Positions 6,440 through 13,785 are shown, counted from the first letter of the stretch. The stretch: 21,595 bases of DNA from Halobacteriovoraceae bacterium (GCA_020635135.1 JACKAJ010000001.1:1-21595), one strand, 5' to 3'. Numbers and translations: made by a program. Notes: generated by a model not told the origin, from the sequence alone.

Positions 6440-8273
6440 TATCAAGTCTTCCATTTCATCATCTATTTCTCATTACGCAAAGAGAAGAGCTAGACGTTTG
6501 GCTCTCAAAATTTTCTTTGCAGGCTTTTTTAGTGTTTTCGTAACTGGCATTTCAATAGGATTTTACAACCACTACGTGCGTGTGACTTCAGTGATGGATA
6601 TTTTAGGGCATAGTCTTGCACAACCAATTGTCCTTGGTGGTGACTATGTGCCACGTCAACTTTTATCTAGCTTGATAAAAACTCCTAATTTGGAAGATGC
6701 GTGGCTTTACAGCTCAAAAGGCAATCTTTTAGCAGATGACCACACAGACAAAACAGAAGAGCTTCCGTTAGGTGATAAAAGAGGCCGACTTTTCTTTTGG
6801 AAAAATGGGACTCCATTTTTCTTAATATCAAAGGAAATTGATTATCACGGTCAAGAAGTAGGAAAAATTTATTTTAGCTATGAAGTCCCTCTGGCTTCAA
6901 TCTTTTATCTAGCTATTGGCATTTCATTTCTTTTCAGTATTCTATCCTACTACATGATTTTTGGAATCCGTCGGTTGGCAGACAAAATTGCAGAACCACT
7001 TGTTGAGTTTACAGGTTTCCTTGAGGAAAAAGTAGATACAACGGAGTTCATGAATTCAGCTCAAAAGTGGAAATTTAAGGAAATTCAAATTCTCCATAAA
7101 AAATTTGCTGAATATCTTCAAAAAGCTAAAAAGGCGGAGGCCATTACACGAAAATCTATTTCAGATGCACAGGTTGCTAAAATTGCATCGCAGGTTAAGC
7201 ATGATGTGAAAGCTTCACTTTTTATTGGTGAAGCTGCCACTGATCGGATTCAGAATGGCAGTTCCTCTGAATTTGGTATTTTAAAATCTGTCTTTGAGAG
7301 GATTAGAAATACCATTGATGATATTCCAAAATTAGGTGGACTCACGGATAGAGAACTTGATAGTGCCTCCTACGAGGACGCTGACGAAGACGATGCAAAA
7401 GATATTTTGAGAAGGAGCCATATTGCGAGTCTTATTAATCAAATTGTGGCTGAAGTGAAGTTTGCTAAATTTGGAAAAGAAAAGCGAATTGCATTTAGTG
7501 TTGAATTTGTGGGTGATGCCTTTCATTCCTTTTGCGAAGTCGAACCTAGCCGCTTTAAGAGAAGCCTTGTTAATATTTATAAAAATGCCATCGAGGCCAT
7601 ATTGGATGAAGGACATATTCAAACCGTTGTTGAAAGTAATGAAGGCTTGGTGTCTATTGAAATTAAGGATAATGGAAGAGGAATATCTCCAGATATTTTG
7701 AAGGAGCTGGGTAAGCCAGGGGTTACATTCAACAAATCCAACGGCACTGGTATCGGTTTGTCTTCAACAATTGAAAATTTAGATCGTTGGGATGGTAAAC
7801 TGAAAATTGACTCTAAGGAGGGCTTTGGCACCTCTGTTACGTTGACGTTGCCAGAGTCCGAAGAGGATTTTTTATATCCCACTCAAATTACTCTTTCATC
7901 AGCGATGCAAGTCATTGTAGTAGATGATGACCCTACGGTTCACGCTTTATGGCAACAAAGATTCAATCGTGCTGACATCAAGAGGGACAATATTAATGTT
8001 CATCACTTTACGGGTTTTGCAAAAGCCAAAGCCAAGATTGATGAATTTAGAAGGTCTGGCAGGGACTTTTTATTGCTGGTGGATAATGATCTTCGTTCAT
8101 CCGAAGGTCGAGGCGTTGATTTTGTTAAGGAACTAAATGTTCAGGGCCATGCTCTATTGGTTACGTCAGATGGGCATAGTCGATCTGTCTATGCGACTTG
8201 TGAAGCTTTGAGCTTACCCATTATTCCAAAAGTTATTCAAAAAGAAATCCCAATACATATATCATTGCACTAA
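6429..8273 (+). CDS. Membrane hybrid histidine kinase with C-terminal receiver domain
   Basis: Sensor kinase of 614 aa. Order of parts: membrane segment about 27-46, periplasmic sensor region about 50-155, second membrane segment about 158-180, a HAMP-like linker, then dimerisation/phospho-acceptor His258 in QVKHDVKAS. The ATPase domain follows, with N box NIYKNAIEAI (383-391), G1 DNGRGIS (414-420) and G2 GTGIGLSS (439-446). The receiver domain (494-614) has VVDDD and phospho-Asp552 in LLLVDNDLR. No HPt domain is visible. The ATG at 6429 has GGAG upstream; an ATG at 6411 would overlap the previous gene by 29 bases. Last gene of the operon, it is the obvious partner of the 2204 activator; the periplasmic part may read the solute-binding protein. 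Confidence 0.92.
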   Translation: MQANIKSSISSSISHYAKRRARRLALKIFFAGFFSVFVTGISIGFYNHYVRVTSVMDILGHSLAQPIVLGGDYVPRQLLSSLIKTPNLEDAWLYSSKGNLLADDHTDKTEELPLGDKRGRLFFWKNGTPFFLISKEIDYHGQEVGKIYFSYEVPLASIFYLAIGISFLFSILSYYMIFGIRRLADKIAEPLVEFTGFLEEKVDTTEFMNSAQKWKFKEIQILHKKFAEYLQKAKKAEAITRKSISDAQVAKIASQVKHDVKASLFIGEAATDRIQNGSSSEFGILKSVFERIRNTIDDIPKLGGLTDRELDSASYEDADEDDAKDILRRSHIASLINQIVAEVKFAKFGKEKRIAFSVEFVGDAFHSFCEVEPSRFKRSLVNIYKNAIEAILDEGHIQTVVESNEGLVSIEIKDNGRGISPDILKELGKPGVTFNKSNGTGIGLSSTIENLDRWDGKLKIDSKEGFGTSVTLTLPESEEDFLYPTQITLSSAMQVIVVDDDPTVHALWQQRFNRADIKRDNINVHHFTGFAKAKAKIDEFRRSGRDFLLLVDNDLRSSEGRGVDFVKELNVQGHALLVTSDGHSRSVYATCEALSLPIIPKVIQKEIPIHISLH

Positions 8274-8370
8274 AAGTATTCTATTCAAAATTTGAGAATT
8301 GTGCTGATAGATATTTCTATACTAGCTCTTCAACTTTTTGTATTTTTCCCTCCTATTTTCAGTAAATCGC

Positions 8371-8384
8371 TACAGAAACTTGTA
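8371..8384. promoter_or_regulatory. Enhancer palindrome 4 (TACAG-N4-TTGTA)
   Basis: One mismatch between arms. Centre about 185 bases upstream of the predicted sigma-54 start at 8562. Same half site as the palindromes at 1839, 1929 and 2031, which ties the transfer operon to the regulatory operon. Confidence 0.6.
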
Positions 8385-8426
8385 ATCAAATTTTCTTTGT
8401 AATTTCAATTCATTAATAAAATCTAC

Positions 8427-8440
8427 TACAAGAATTTGTA
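8427..8440. promoter_or_regulatory. Enhancer palindrome 5 (TACAA-N4-TTGTA)
   Basis: Perfect 5-bp arms, centre GAAT, about 129 bases upstream of the predicted start of the transfer operon. It stands 24 bases (just over two helical turns) from palindrome 6, so two activator dimers could bind the same DNA face. Confidence 0.65.
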
Positions 8441-8450
8441 TTTTGCAGAT

Positions 8451-8464
8451 TACAAAAATCTGTA
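8451..8464. promoter_or_regulatory. Enhancer palindrome 6 (TACAA-N4-CTGTA)
   Basis: One mismatch between arms, centre about 105 bases upstream of the predicted start at 8562. Same motif as the other five sites. Confidence 0.6.
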
Positions 8465-8481
8465 TTTGCGAATTTGAAAAT

Positions 8482-8499
8482 AAATTTCATTTGAAATTT
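8482..8499. repeat. Inverted repeat AAATTTCA-TT-TGAAATTT
   Basis: Perfect 8-bp arms with a 2-base centre, about 72 bases upstream of the predicted start and thus between enhancers and sigma-54 promoter. It is where a DNA-bending protein or repressor would act. Low-complexity AT sequence makes chance a real alternative. Confidence 0.35.
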
Positions 8500-8535
8500 C
8501 AGTCGCTTACGTGATGGACACGCTTCTCTGTGTTT

Positions 8536-8551
8536 TGGCACCAACCGTGCA
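8536..8551 (+). promoter_or_regulatory. Sigma-54 promoter of the conjugation operon
   Basis: TGGCAC at 8536-8541, five bases, then GTGCA at 8547-8551: -24 GG and -12 GC separated by ten bases, one mismatch (GTGC for TTGC). Predicted start about 8562, 41 bases before the first ATG at 8603. No comparable sigma-70 promoter is evident in 8274-8602. Everything from 8603 to 19261 is tightly packed and could be read from here. Confidence 0.75.
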
Positions 8552-8602
8552 ATTTTAAATAGTGAGGGGAACGAAGAAACAAAACACAAAGGAGTATATC
8601 AC

Positions 8603-8842
8603 ATGAGTAGTAGTCGATCAGCAGATACATCAAATTGTCCACGCTGTGGTGAACGATCATTGGAGAGGTTTTCTACACACACGTACTGTGCTTGTTGTAA
8701 TTACAGCAACGTCACAGATGAACCTTATCAAGTTTTAGAGCACGTGAGGATTCTAGCTGAAGAAGTTCAGCAAGAAAGAGAACTTAAGAGAAAAGCTAAG
8801 AAGAAAGAATCTGAAGAAGTCTTGTTCGCCAATGCGATTTAG
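8603..8842 (+). CDS. Small zinc-ribbon protein (79 aa)
   Basis: The N-terminal half carries two CxxC knuckles: Cys12-Pro-Arg-Cys15-Gly and Cys29-x-x-Cys32, the layout of a zinc ribbon. The C-terminal half is a charged helix rich in Glu, Arg and Lys (EEVQQERELKRKAKKKESEE). Such small proteins often bind nucleic acid or protein partners; a regulatory role is inferred only from this. The ATG follows AAAGGAG by eight bases. It is the first gene after the sigma-54 promoter and so leads the transfer operon. I do not recognise a specific family. Confidence 0.7.
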   Translation: MSSSRSADTSNCPRCGERSLERFSTHTYCACCNYSNVTDEPYQVLEHVRILAEEVQQERELKRKAKKKESEEVLFANAI

Positions 8843-8864
8843 TAAAATCCACTTAGGGGGAAGA

Positions 8865-9017
8865 ATGAAATCTATTTTAAAATTTATCGGGAGAATATTT
8901 TTGCCACAGCAAGCTGGATCACTGGAGGAATGGCACAGGTTAGAATTTTCAAAGGAGTATCCAAAGAAGCCGCATTATCACCACTCTTTTGATCTTATCA
9001 ATGGGGGAAGAAAATGA
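8865..9017 (+). CDS. Small hypothetical protein (50 aa)
   Basis: The ATG at 8865 is preceded by a strong GGGGGAAG site, which favours it over an in-frame ATG at 8832 inside the previous gene. The N-terminus MKSILKFIGRIFLP is a short amphipathic, basic-hydrophobic helix that may touch the membrane; the rest is polar with several His and Tyr. The stop overlaps the next ATG (ATGA at 9014-9017). Too short to assign, but placement and ribosome site support a real gene. Confidence 0.55.
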   Translation: MKSILKFIGRIFLPQQAGSLEEWHRLEFSKEYPKKPHYHHSFDLINGGRK

Positions 9018-9259
9018 ATATGTACTCAAATTTAGATAAAAAAATTGTCGTTGCACTCCTTAGAAAGTTGCCATTGAGACAGAGAGTCGCCTTAACTCTG
9101 CGCTTTTGGCATAATTTTGAGATTTTGGAGGTGGCAAGAGAAATCAATTTAACTTGGGATGAGACAGACCAGTTAATTGATGAAGGGTTAAGAAAGCTCA
9201 AGTCTAATTGTCTTGAGCAACCACTTTTTTCAAGAGCGGAACTGGCTTATGCAGCATAA
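9014..9259 (+). CDS. Orphan sigma-70 region 4-like HTH protein (81 aa)
   Basis: Residues 14-70 (LLRKLPLRQRVALTLRFWHN, then EILEVAREINLTWDETDQLI and DEGLRKLK) follow the region 4 pattern of sigma factors: Leu-Pro-x-Arg-x-Arg, a first helix, then the helix-turn-helix with AREI and the final Leu-Arg-Lys-Leu. Region 2 is absent, so it cannot act as a full sigma factor. It could bind DNA or modulate RNA polymerase within the transfer operon. GGGGGAAG precedes the ATG, and the start overlaps the previous stop as ATGA. Family assignment rests on this pattern alone. Confidence 0.68.
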   Translation: MNMYSNLDKKIVVALLRKLPLRQRVALTLRFWHNFEILEVAREINLTWDETDQLIDEGLRKLKSNCLEQPLFSRAELAYAA

Positions 9260-9626
9260 ATCAGTCAGCATCTATGATGTCTTTAAGGGTCACATTGGGC
9301 GAAAAGGAAAGGTTTTAAAAGTCCGCAGTGTAGGAAGAACAACTTTTGATGAGTCCTCTGTTCGAGGTTTGTTGTTTATCAATAGTCTTTCAAAGGGGAA
9401 CTATTATCTAGCTGCTGAAAACGATCCGCTTTCTGTTCACGATTTTACGATCTTCTATACTGAGTCTGACAAGTTTGATTCGGGGGAGCCAGTTGGAGTC
9501 GGTTTTCTCCTCACCGATGAAAATGCAGGTTTAATCCGCCTGGAGTGGGACATTTTCGGTGTTAACGACATGTACGTTAATATTGCCAACTCACTAAAAG
9601 AAGTTTCTTTGGAGAGTGCTGCTTAA
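9249..9626 (+). CDS. Hypothetical protein (125 aa)
   Basis: I chose the ATG at 9249, giving MQHKSVSIYDVFKGHIGRKG; the frame is open back to 9213 but that part lies inside the previous gene. Soluble, with alternating strands (KGKVLKVRSVGRTTFD, then GLLFINSL and FTIFYTE), probably a small beta-rich fold. No signal peptide, membrane segment or motif recognised. It overlaps the previous stop by 11 bases, indicating an operon. Function unknown. Confidence 0.6.
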   Translation: MQHKSVSIYDVFKGHIGRKGKVLKVRSVGRTTFDESSVRGLLFINSLSKGNYYLAAENDPLSVHDFTIFYTESDKFDSGEPVGVGFLLTDENAGLIRLEWDIFGVNDMYVNIANSLKEVSLESAA

Positions 9627-9662
9627 TGGGAGCTATCAAATAAAATTAAAATGGGAAGGTTT

Positions 9663-9764
9663 ATGGGAAGTATTTTTATCAATTTCATGGAGAAACTATG
9701 GAACAAAATCAAAAACCTGAAACCTTGCTACTTGGATGGCTTGATCCAAGAAATGAAAAAGTAA
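9663..9764 (+). CDS. Possible tiny ORF (33 aa) overlapping the next gene
   Basis: ATG at 9663 follows GGGAAGG by three bases and encodes MGSIFINFMEKLWNKIKNLK then a short polar tail. The N-terminus resembles that of the 50-aa protein at 8865 (Met-x-Ser-Ile, then amphipathic). It overlaps the better supported 9698 gene by 67 bases in another frame, so it may be only a leader peptide or not translated. Confidence 0.25.
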   Translation: MGSIFINFMEKLWNKIKNLKPCYLDGLIQEMKK

Positions 9765-10039
9765 CTCATGCCGGAGTTGCATTTTATAATGAAAAATTCG
9801 GCGAATACCTACTAAAGATTGATGAGGAGCCAAGTGAAAAGCAATATTTTTTGAAGCCATTTGGCTCTGAGAGCGACAGTGTGACTTATAGGATGGAGTT
9901 AGTCATTAAAAGGCGTGATGGGAAGTTTTTAAAACGCCAATGTGTGGGCGAAGGTTATAGTAGCGAAGAAACTAGCGGGAATGTCTTTGTAAACTACGGG
10001 TCGAAATTCAAAACACTTGTTCTTTATATTAAGGACTAA
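9698..10039 (+). CDS. Hypothetical protein (113 aa)
   Basis: The ATG is preceded by GGAG with six to seven bases of spacing. The protein is soluble, charged and apparently beta-rich (TLLLGWLDPRNEKVTHAGVA, then YLLKIDEEP, VTYRMELVIKRRDGKFLKR, KTLVLYIKD). No signal peptide or membrane segment. No family recognised. It lies ten bases before the pilin-like gene in the transfer operon, so a cytoplasmic accessory role in transfer or its control is the only contextual hint. Confidence 0.65.
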   Translation: MEQNQKPETLLLGWLDPRNEKVTHAGVAFYNEKFGEYLLKIDEEPSEKQYFLKPFGSESDSVTYRMELVIKRRDGKFLKRQCVGEGYSSEETSGNVFVNYGSKFKTLVLYIKD

Positions 10040-10048
10040 ATCGAATTA

Positions 10049-10363
10049 ATGACAAAAAAATACCTTGGTTTGCTCTGTCTTGTAGCAGTGGTTACAGCCG
10101 TATTCAGTTTATTTCCTGAACTGGCTATGGCCCAAAACTACGGGGGGTCTGGCTTTGAATCGAGAGTTAACAGCCTAACTAATAGCCTGATCACAGTTAT
10201 TTTACCTGCGGTCAGTATATTAGGTCTCATTTATGCGGCCATTTTGGCGGCGACAGGTGACGAGGGCGCAAAGCGAAGAATGGTCTTGGTGGTGATTGCC
10301 AGCATGGTTGGCTTTCTTGCCCCCATGATAATTCGCTGGTTCCAATCAGCGGCGGGAGGCTAA
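10049..10363 (+). CDS. virB2: VirB2/TrbC-family conjugative pilin subunit
   Basis: A 104-aa protein with a long signal peptide ending ELAMAQ, followed by a short polar stretch and two hydrophobic segments (TVILPAVSILGLIYAAILAA and RMVLVVIASMVGFLAPMII) joined by a basic loop GDEGAKRR. This is the VirB2/TrbC layout: the processed subunit of about 75 residues inserts in the inner membrane and is assembled into the pilus. It lies directly before VirB3 and VirB4 homologues, the conserved order. The site before the ATG is weak, suggesting coupling to upstream translation. Its stop TAA shares a base with the next ATG. Confidence 0.85.
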   Translation: MTKKYLGLLCLVAVVTAVFSLFPELAMAQNYGGSGFESRVNSLTNSLITVILPAVSILGLIYAAILAATGDEGAKRRMVLVVIASMVGFLAPMIIRWFQSAAGG

Positions 10364-10677
10364 TGGAGTTACATTCTTCAAGAATCCATAGAAACTTGGA
10401 TGCAAAGTTGAAGATCGCGGGGCTGGAGGCCCCCGATCTTCTATTTGTTCTTATATTTGCGGCGATAATGAATTTATTTTTTGGAGAAACAAGTTTAGCA
10501 ATTCCATTGGTATTAGTGCTTCCATCCATTCTTTTGCTGATTTTGTATTTTGGGAAACGAAACAAACCAGAGAGCTTTCTTGTCCACCTGCTGAGATTTT
10601 ATCTGACACCTGGATTCCTTTCTGCTGGCGAATCCCCGCTAAAAGAAGAAAAAATGAGGAGACATATTTATGAGTAG
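10363..10677 (+). CDS. virB3: VirB3/TraL-like inner-membrane protein
   Basis: A 104-aa protein with a basic N-terminus (HSSRIHRNLDAKLKIAGLEA), then two close hydrophobic segments (LLFVLIFAAIMNLFFG and AIPLVLVLPSILLLILYFG) and a polar tail. Size, topology and position between pilin and VirB4 fit VirB3, with a sequence flavour nearer TraL of F-like systems. It anchors VirB4 to the membrane in known systems. GGGAGG lies just before the ATG; the stop overlaps the VirB4 start by eight bases. Confidence 0.75.
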   Translation: MELHSSRIHRNLDAKLKIAGLEAPDLLFVLIFAAIMNLFFGETSLAIPLVLVLPSILLLILYFGKRNKPESFLVHLLRFYLTPGFLSAGESPLKEEKMRRHIYE

Positions 10678-13084
10678 TATTTCAGACCGCCTGCCATTCT
10701 GGCATTTTGATGAGCATTTAATGGTTTTTTCAGATGGTTCGCTTGGAGCAGGTTTTCGGCTTTCAGGATTTGATATTAGTTGTCTTCCTGCCAGTGATAT
10801 AAACGGTTTTACCCGAAAACTCGAAAATCTTTTGGTCTCTTGTGAGAGTGGCACTAGGTTGCAGATTTTTTATAGACTCACTTCAGATGTAAATGAACTT
10901 GTGAATCAACATGAAATTGAGTCGAGAGAGGCTGCTCCAGAGTATAAAGATGTTGCCGATGCAAGATCACTGTTTATCAAGGGAAATTTAAGATCAAAAA
11001 ACTACTATGTGCCTGAAATTTACCTCTTTGTTCGTAGCTCTAGGATTCAATATAGAAAGCAAAAGCTTTTTGAGAAAGACGAGAGCTTTAAAATTTTGGG
11101 CAAAAAGGAATATCAAGAGGGCAAAGAAAAGTTTCTTCGCGCACTCAGGCAGATAGAATCTTCGCTATTTTCTGCTCGGTTAAATCCACAACAGTTAGAT
11201 AGCCAAGAGTGGTTTACTCTTCTTTTCCAGTATTTGAATTTTTCACGCTCAGAAAAGATTGGTAATTCACAGCTAAGAAAGAGCAATGATCCTTTTGGAG
11301 AGGTATTAAACAAGCAGGTGGCGCAAAGTGATATTTATGCCAATAAAGATGGCGTCAGTATCGGTGACTACTTGTTCAAAGTAATCACATTGAATCTATT
11401 GCCTGAAGGAAGCACTTACTCTTCAATAATAGATGAATTTACAAAAATGCCGTTTCACTTTTGGATAAGTCAAAATATTCAAATCCTAGATCAAAGTAAG
11501 GAGCGAGGAAAGCTTCAATTTCAAAGACGGATTGCTCACTCAATGGCTTCTGGTAGTCAAAATGTCAGCGACATTGAGAGCGAATCGAAATTAGCACACA
11601 TCGAAGAATTGTTAACTGAGCTATTAGAAGGATCGGAAAAACTGCACTCGATGGATTTTAATATCATCATTTGGGATAAAGATGCCAACAAACTTGATGA
11701 AAAGGTAGATGAGGTTTTAAAAGCTTTCCGTTCGATGAATCAGGCCGAAGGTCTAGTGGAAACATTACCAGCTTTAGATGCTTTTATTAAAGCAATGCCA
11801 GGGGTTTGTGAAGGGCTACGGCACCGTAAAATGAAATCCAGCAATATCGCTCATTTTATGCCTGTTTACTCCTACTGGCACGGCAACTCTCGGCCTGTCT
11901 GTTTGCTTCCTAATCGAGAAGGTGGATTATTTGCGCTTGATCCCTTTGCCAAAGAATTACCGAATTGGAATGGAATTGTCTTTGGCGGCAGTGGTGCGGG
12001 AAAATCATTTACGGTTTGCCAACTCATGCTGATGTTTTGTGGTCAAACGCCTCGTCCACGAATAATCTGGATCGACAACGGGGCATCTTCAAAACGGCTT
12101 ATTGAAGTAATGAATGGTGAGTTCATGGATTTAAAACTTGATTCTGGAATTTGCCTCAATATGTTTGACCTTCCTAAAGGAGAAAATGCCCCCTCGCCAG
12201 CAAAGGTAAAACTTATCCTGGCGGTTCTTGAGCTGATGCTTAAAGATGAGGAGCGAAAAGGATTGCCAAAGAGAGAAAAGGCTCTTTTGGAAGAAGCCAT
12301 TTATAAGACATATAAAAGTGTCAACGGCGAAATTCCCACACTCAGTAACCTTAAAGAACTTCTAGCTAAGCATGAAGTTTCTGAAATGAAGAAGTATGCA
12401 GAAGTCCTATACAGTTGGACTGGTTCAACAGCTTACGGAAAACTTTTAGATGGACAATCTAACGTAAAGCTATCCAAAGACCTTGTAACAATCGAAGTGC
12501 AATCACTCAACGCTCACAGCGAGTTAAAGGATGTTCTGCTGTTGTTATTGACATCCTATATTCAGGATATGTCTTCTGGAGATTTTGAGAGGCCTTATCT
12601 TTTGGTTGTGGATGAAGCAGAGAGACTATTTCAAACAGAAATGGCCAAGCAGTTTGTTATCACATGCTACAGAACATGGAGGAAATTTAACAGTGGCATT
12701 TGGAGTCTCAGCCAAAACTATAAAGATTTTTTGGCAGATAAAAATTTGGCAGATTCTCTGATGCCGAATACAACAAGTGTCTTTATTTTACGACAGAGAA
12801 AGATTGACTGGAAGGATTTTCAAGAGACTTTTGATTTCAACGAGGCCCAGGTGGATGCAATTAAGAGTTTGGAGATTGTTAAGGGTAAATACAGTGAATT
12901 TTACTATCTCCAAGATGAAAGCCAAACAGTTTTAAGGCTCGTTCCTGAGCCACTTAGCTATTGGATATGTACGTCTGATGGAAACGACAAGGCGCGCATT
13001 GTAGAAATGGAGAAAAAATTTCCTGAACTTTCCAAAATTGAAATTTTAAAGAAACTGGCTTTTAGCCAAAAGGAGGTTGCATAA
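10670..13084 (+). CDS. virB4: VirB4-family T4SS ATPase
   Basis: The 804-aa energising ATPase of the conjugation machine. The N-terminal half (about 1-420) is the VirB4/TraC-type domain; Walker A GGSGAGKS is at 439-446, Walker B LLVVDEAERLF near 643-653, and the following FNSGIWSLSQNYKDFL carries the conserved Ser-x-x/Gln motif of the family. Length is typical (780-850). The ATG follows GAGGAG. The stop TAA overlaps the presumed AUA start of the VirB5-like gene (ATAA). In known systems VirB4 sits at the inner-membrane base and is needed for pilus assembly and DNA transfer. No VirB11 ATPase is found in the window. Confidence 0.95.
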   Translation: MSSISDRLPFWHFDEHLMVFSDGSLGAGFRLSGFDISCLPASDINGFTRKLENLLVSCESGTRLQIFYRLTSDVNELVNQHEIESREAAPEYKDVADARSLFIKGNLRSKNYYVPEIYLFVRSSRIQYRKQKLFEKDESFKILGKKEYQEGKEKFLRALRQIESSLFSARLNPQQLDSQEWFTLLFQYLNFSRSEKIGNSQLRKSNDPFGEVLNKQVAQSDIYANKDGVSIGDYLFKVITLNLLPEGSTYSSIIDEFTKMPFHFWISQNIQILDQSKERGKLQFQRRIAHSMASGSQNVSDIESESKLAHIEELLTELLEGSEKLHSMDFNIIIWDKDANKLDEKVDEVLKAFRSMNQAEGLVETLPALDAFIKAMPGVCEGLRHRKMKSSNIAHFMPVYSYWHGNSRPVCLLPNREGGLFALDPFAKELPNWNGIVFGGSGAGKSFTVCQLMLMFCGQTPRPRIIWIDNGASSKRLIEVMNGEFMDLKLDSGICLNMFDLPKGENAPSPAKVKLILAVLELMLKDEERKGLPKREKALLEEAIYKTYKSVNGEIPTLSNLKELLAKHEVSEMKKYAEVLYSWTGSTAYGKLLDGQSNVKLSKDLVTIEVQSLNAHSELKDVLLLLLTSYIQDMSSGDFERPYLLVVDEAERLFQTEMAKQFVITCYRTWRKFNSGIWSLSQNYKDFLADKNLADSLMPNTTSVFILRQRKIDWKDFQETFDFNEAQVDAIKSLEIVKGKYSEFYYLQDESQTVLRLVPEPLSYWICTSDGNDKARIVEMEKKFPELSKIEILKKLAFSQKEVA

Positions 13085-13785
13085 GACAAGCTATAAAGGG
13101 GCGAATTGCAATAATAGTTGTAGTATCCCTGCTAATTGCACCAATAAAGTCATACGCATTTTTTGATCCAACGGGGCCAGCCCAGTTGGCGTACTTGGCA
13201 AAGATTTTAGTGGAAAACATTCGTAGGTATCAACAGCTTCAAATGATGATCCACAATGCGAGAAACCACGAGCAGTATATAAGGGCAATTAACGCTGGAC
13301 TTGAGAATACGATTGGTCTTTTGGATTCTTTGCCGATTAAGGATGAAAAGATTTTGGCTGAATTGAGAAGCTTTAAAAACTCTTACGACACGATACTCAA
13401 TCTTTACGGACAAATACCAAAGAGTCCAGACTCCGCAATGCAGATGCTCCACGATCAAACGATTGCCGAAAGTTTACGAATGATAAATTCATTTAAAGAC
13501 TTCTCGCAAAAACAGGAAGAAAACTCGGAGATGATTAGGATTCAAAGTCGAAATGCTTCTCCAAAAGGTGCTGTTAGAATGACAGCAGAATCAAACGCTA
13601 TGATATTGAAAAGCTTGAATCAGCTCATACGATTACAAAGTCAAAGCTTAAAAATGCAAAGCGAACAGTTTGCTCATACGAACAAAGGTGACAAACAGTC
13701 AGTGGCCTCCTACCAGCGCATTAACAATGATCTTGGGAATGGGTTTAAGAACTTTAAGCATGGCGAAGGTTTTATCAGGTTTTAG
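13081..13785 (+). CDS. VirB5/TrbJ-like exported protein, probable AUA start
   Basis: From 13186 the frame encodes a helical protein (ENIRRYQQLQMMIHNARNHE etc.) with the Tyr/Gln-rich heptads of VirB5/TrbJ. The frame is open upstream, and translating from 13081 adds RQAIKGRIAIIVVVSLLIAP then IKSYA: a textbook signal peptide, followed by FFDPTGPAQ, which is the start of mature TrbJ/VirB5-type proteins. No ATG, GTG or TTG exists in that stretch. The codon at 13081 is ATA, four bases after AGGAGG and overlapping the VirB4 stop as ATAA. I infer initiation at AUA, giving 234 aa. The TTG at 13186 would lose the export signal. VirB5-like proteins sit at the pilus tip. Confidence 0.75.
   Translation: MRQAIKGRIAIIVVVSLLIAPIKSYAFFDPTGPAQLAYLAKILVENIRRYQQLQMMIHNARNHEQYIRAINAGLENTIGLLDSLPIKDEKILAELRSFKNSYDTILNLYGQIPKSPDSAMQMLHDQTIAESLRMINSFKDFSQKQEENSEMIRIQSRNASPKGAVRMTAESNAMILKSLNQLIRLQSQSLKMQSEQFAHTNKGDKQSVASYQRINNDLGNGFKNFKHGEGFIRF

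Larger units (their letters stand above)
8274..8602. other. 329-bp control region of the transfer operon, without genes
   Basis: AT-rich region with three TACA/TGTA palindromes (8371, 8427, 8451), an AAATTTCA inverted repeat and a sigma-54 promoter at 8536. No clear terminator is seen after the kinase stop at 8273, so some read-through from the regulatory operon into the transfer operon is possible. Confidence 0.75.

Noticed and set aside
8274..8370. Rho-independent terminator after the histidine kinase gene
   Set aside because: No GC-rich hairpin followed by a T-run could be found, so no terminator is called.
9627..9644. ATG immediately after the 125-aa gene
   Set aside because: It encodes only five codons before a stop.
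10227..10565. Minus-strand ORF of 112 codons across virB2 and virB3
   Set aside because: Shadow of two well supported plus-strand genes; the Pro/Arg/Cys-rich translation is typical of antisense frames.
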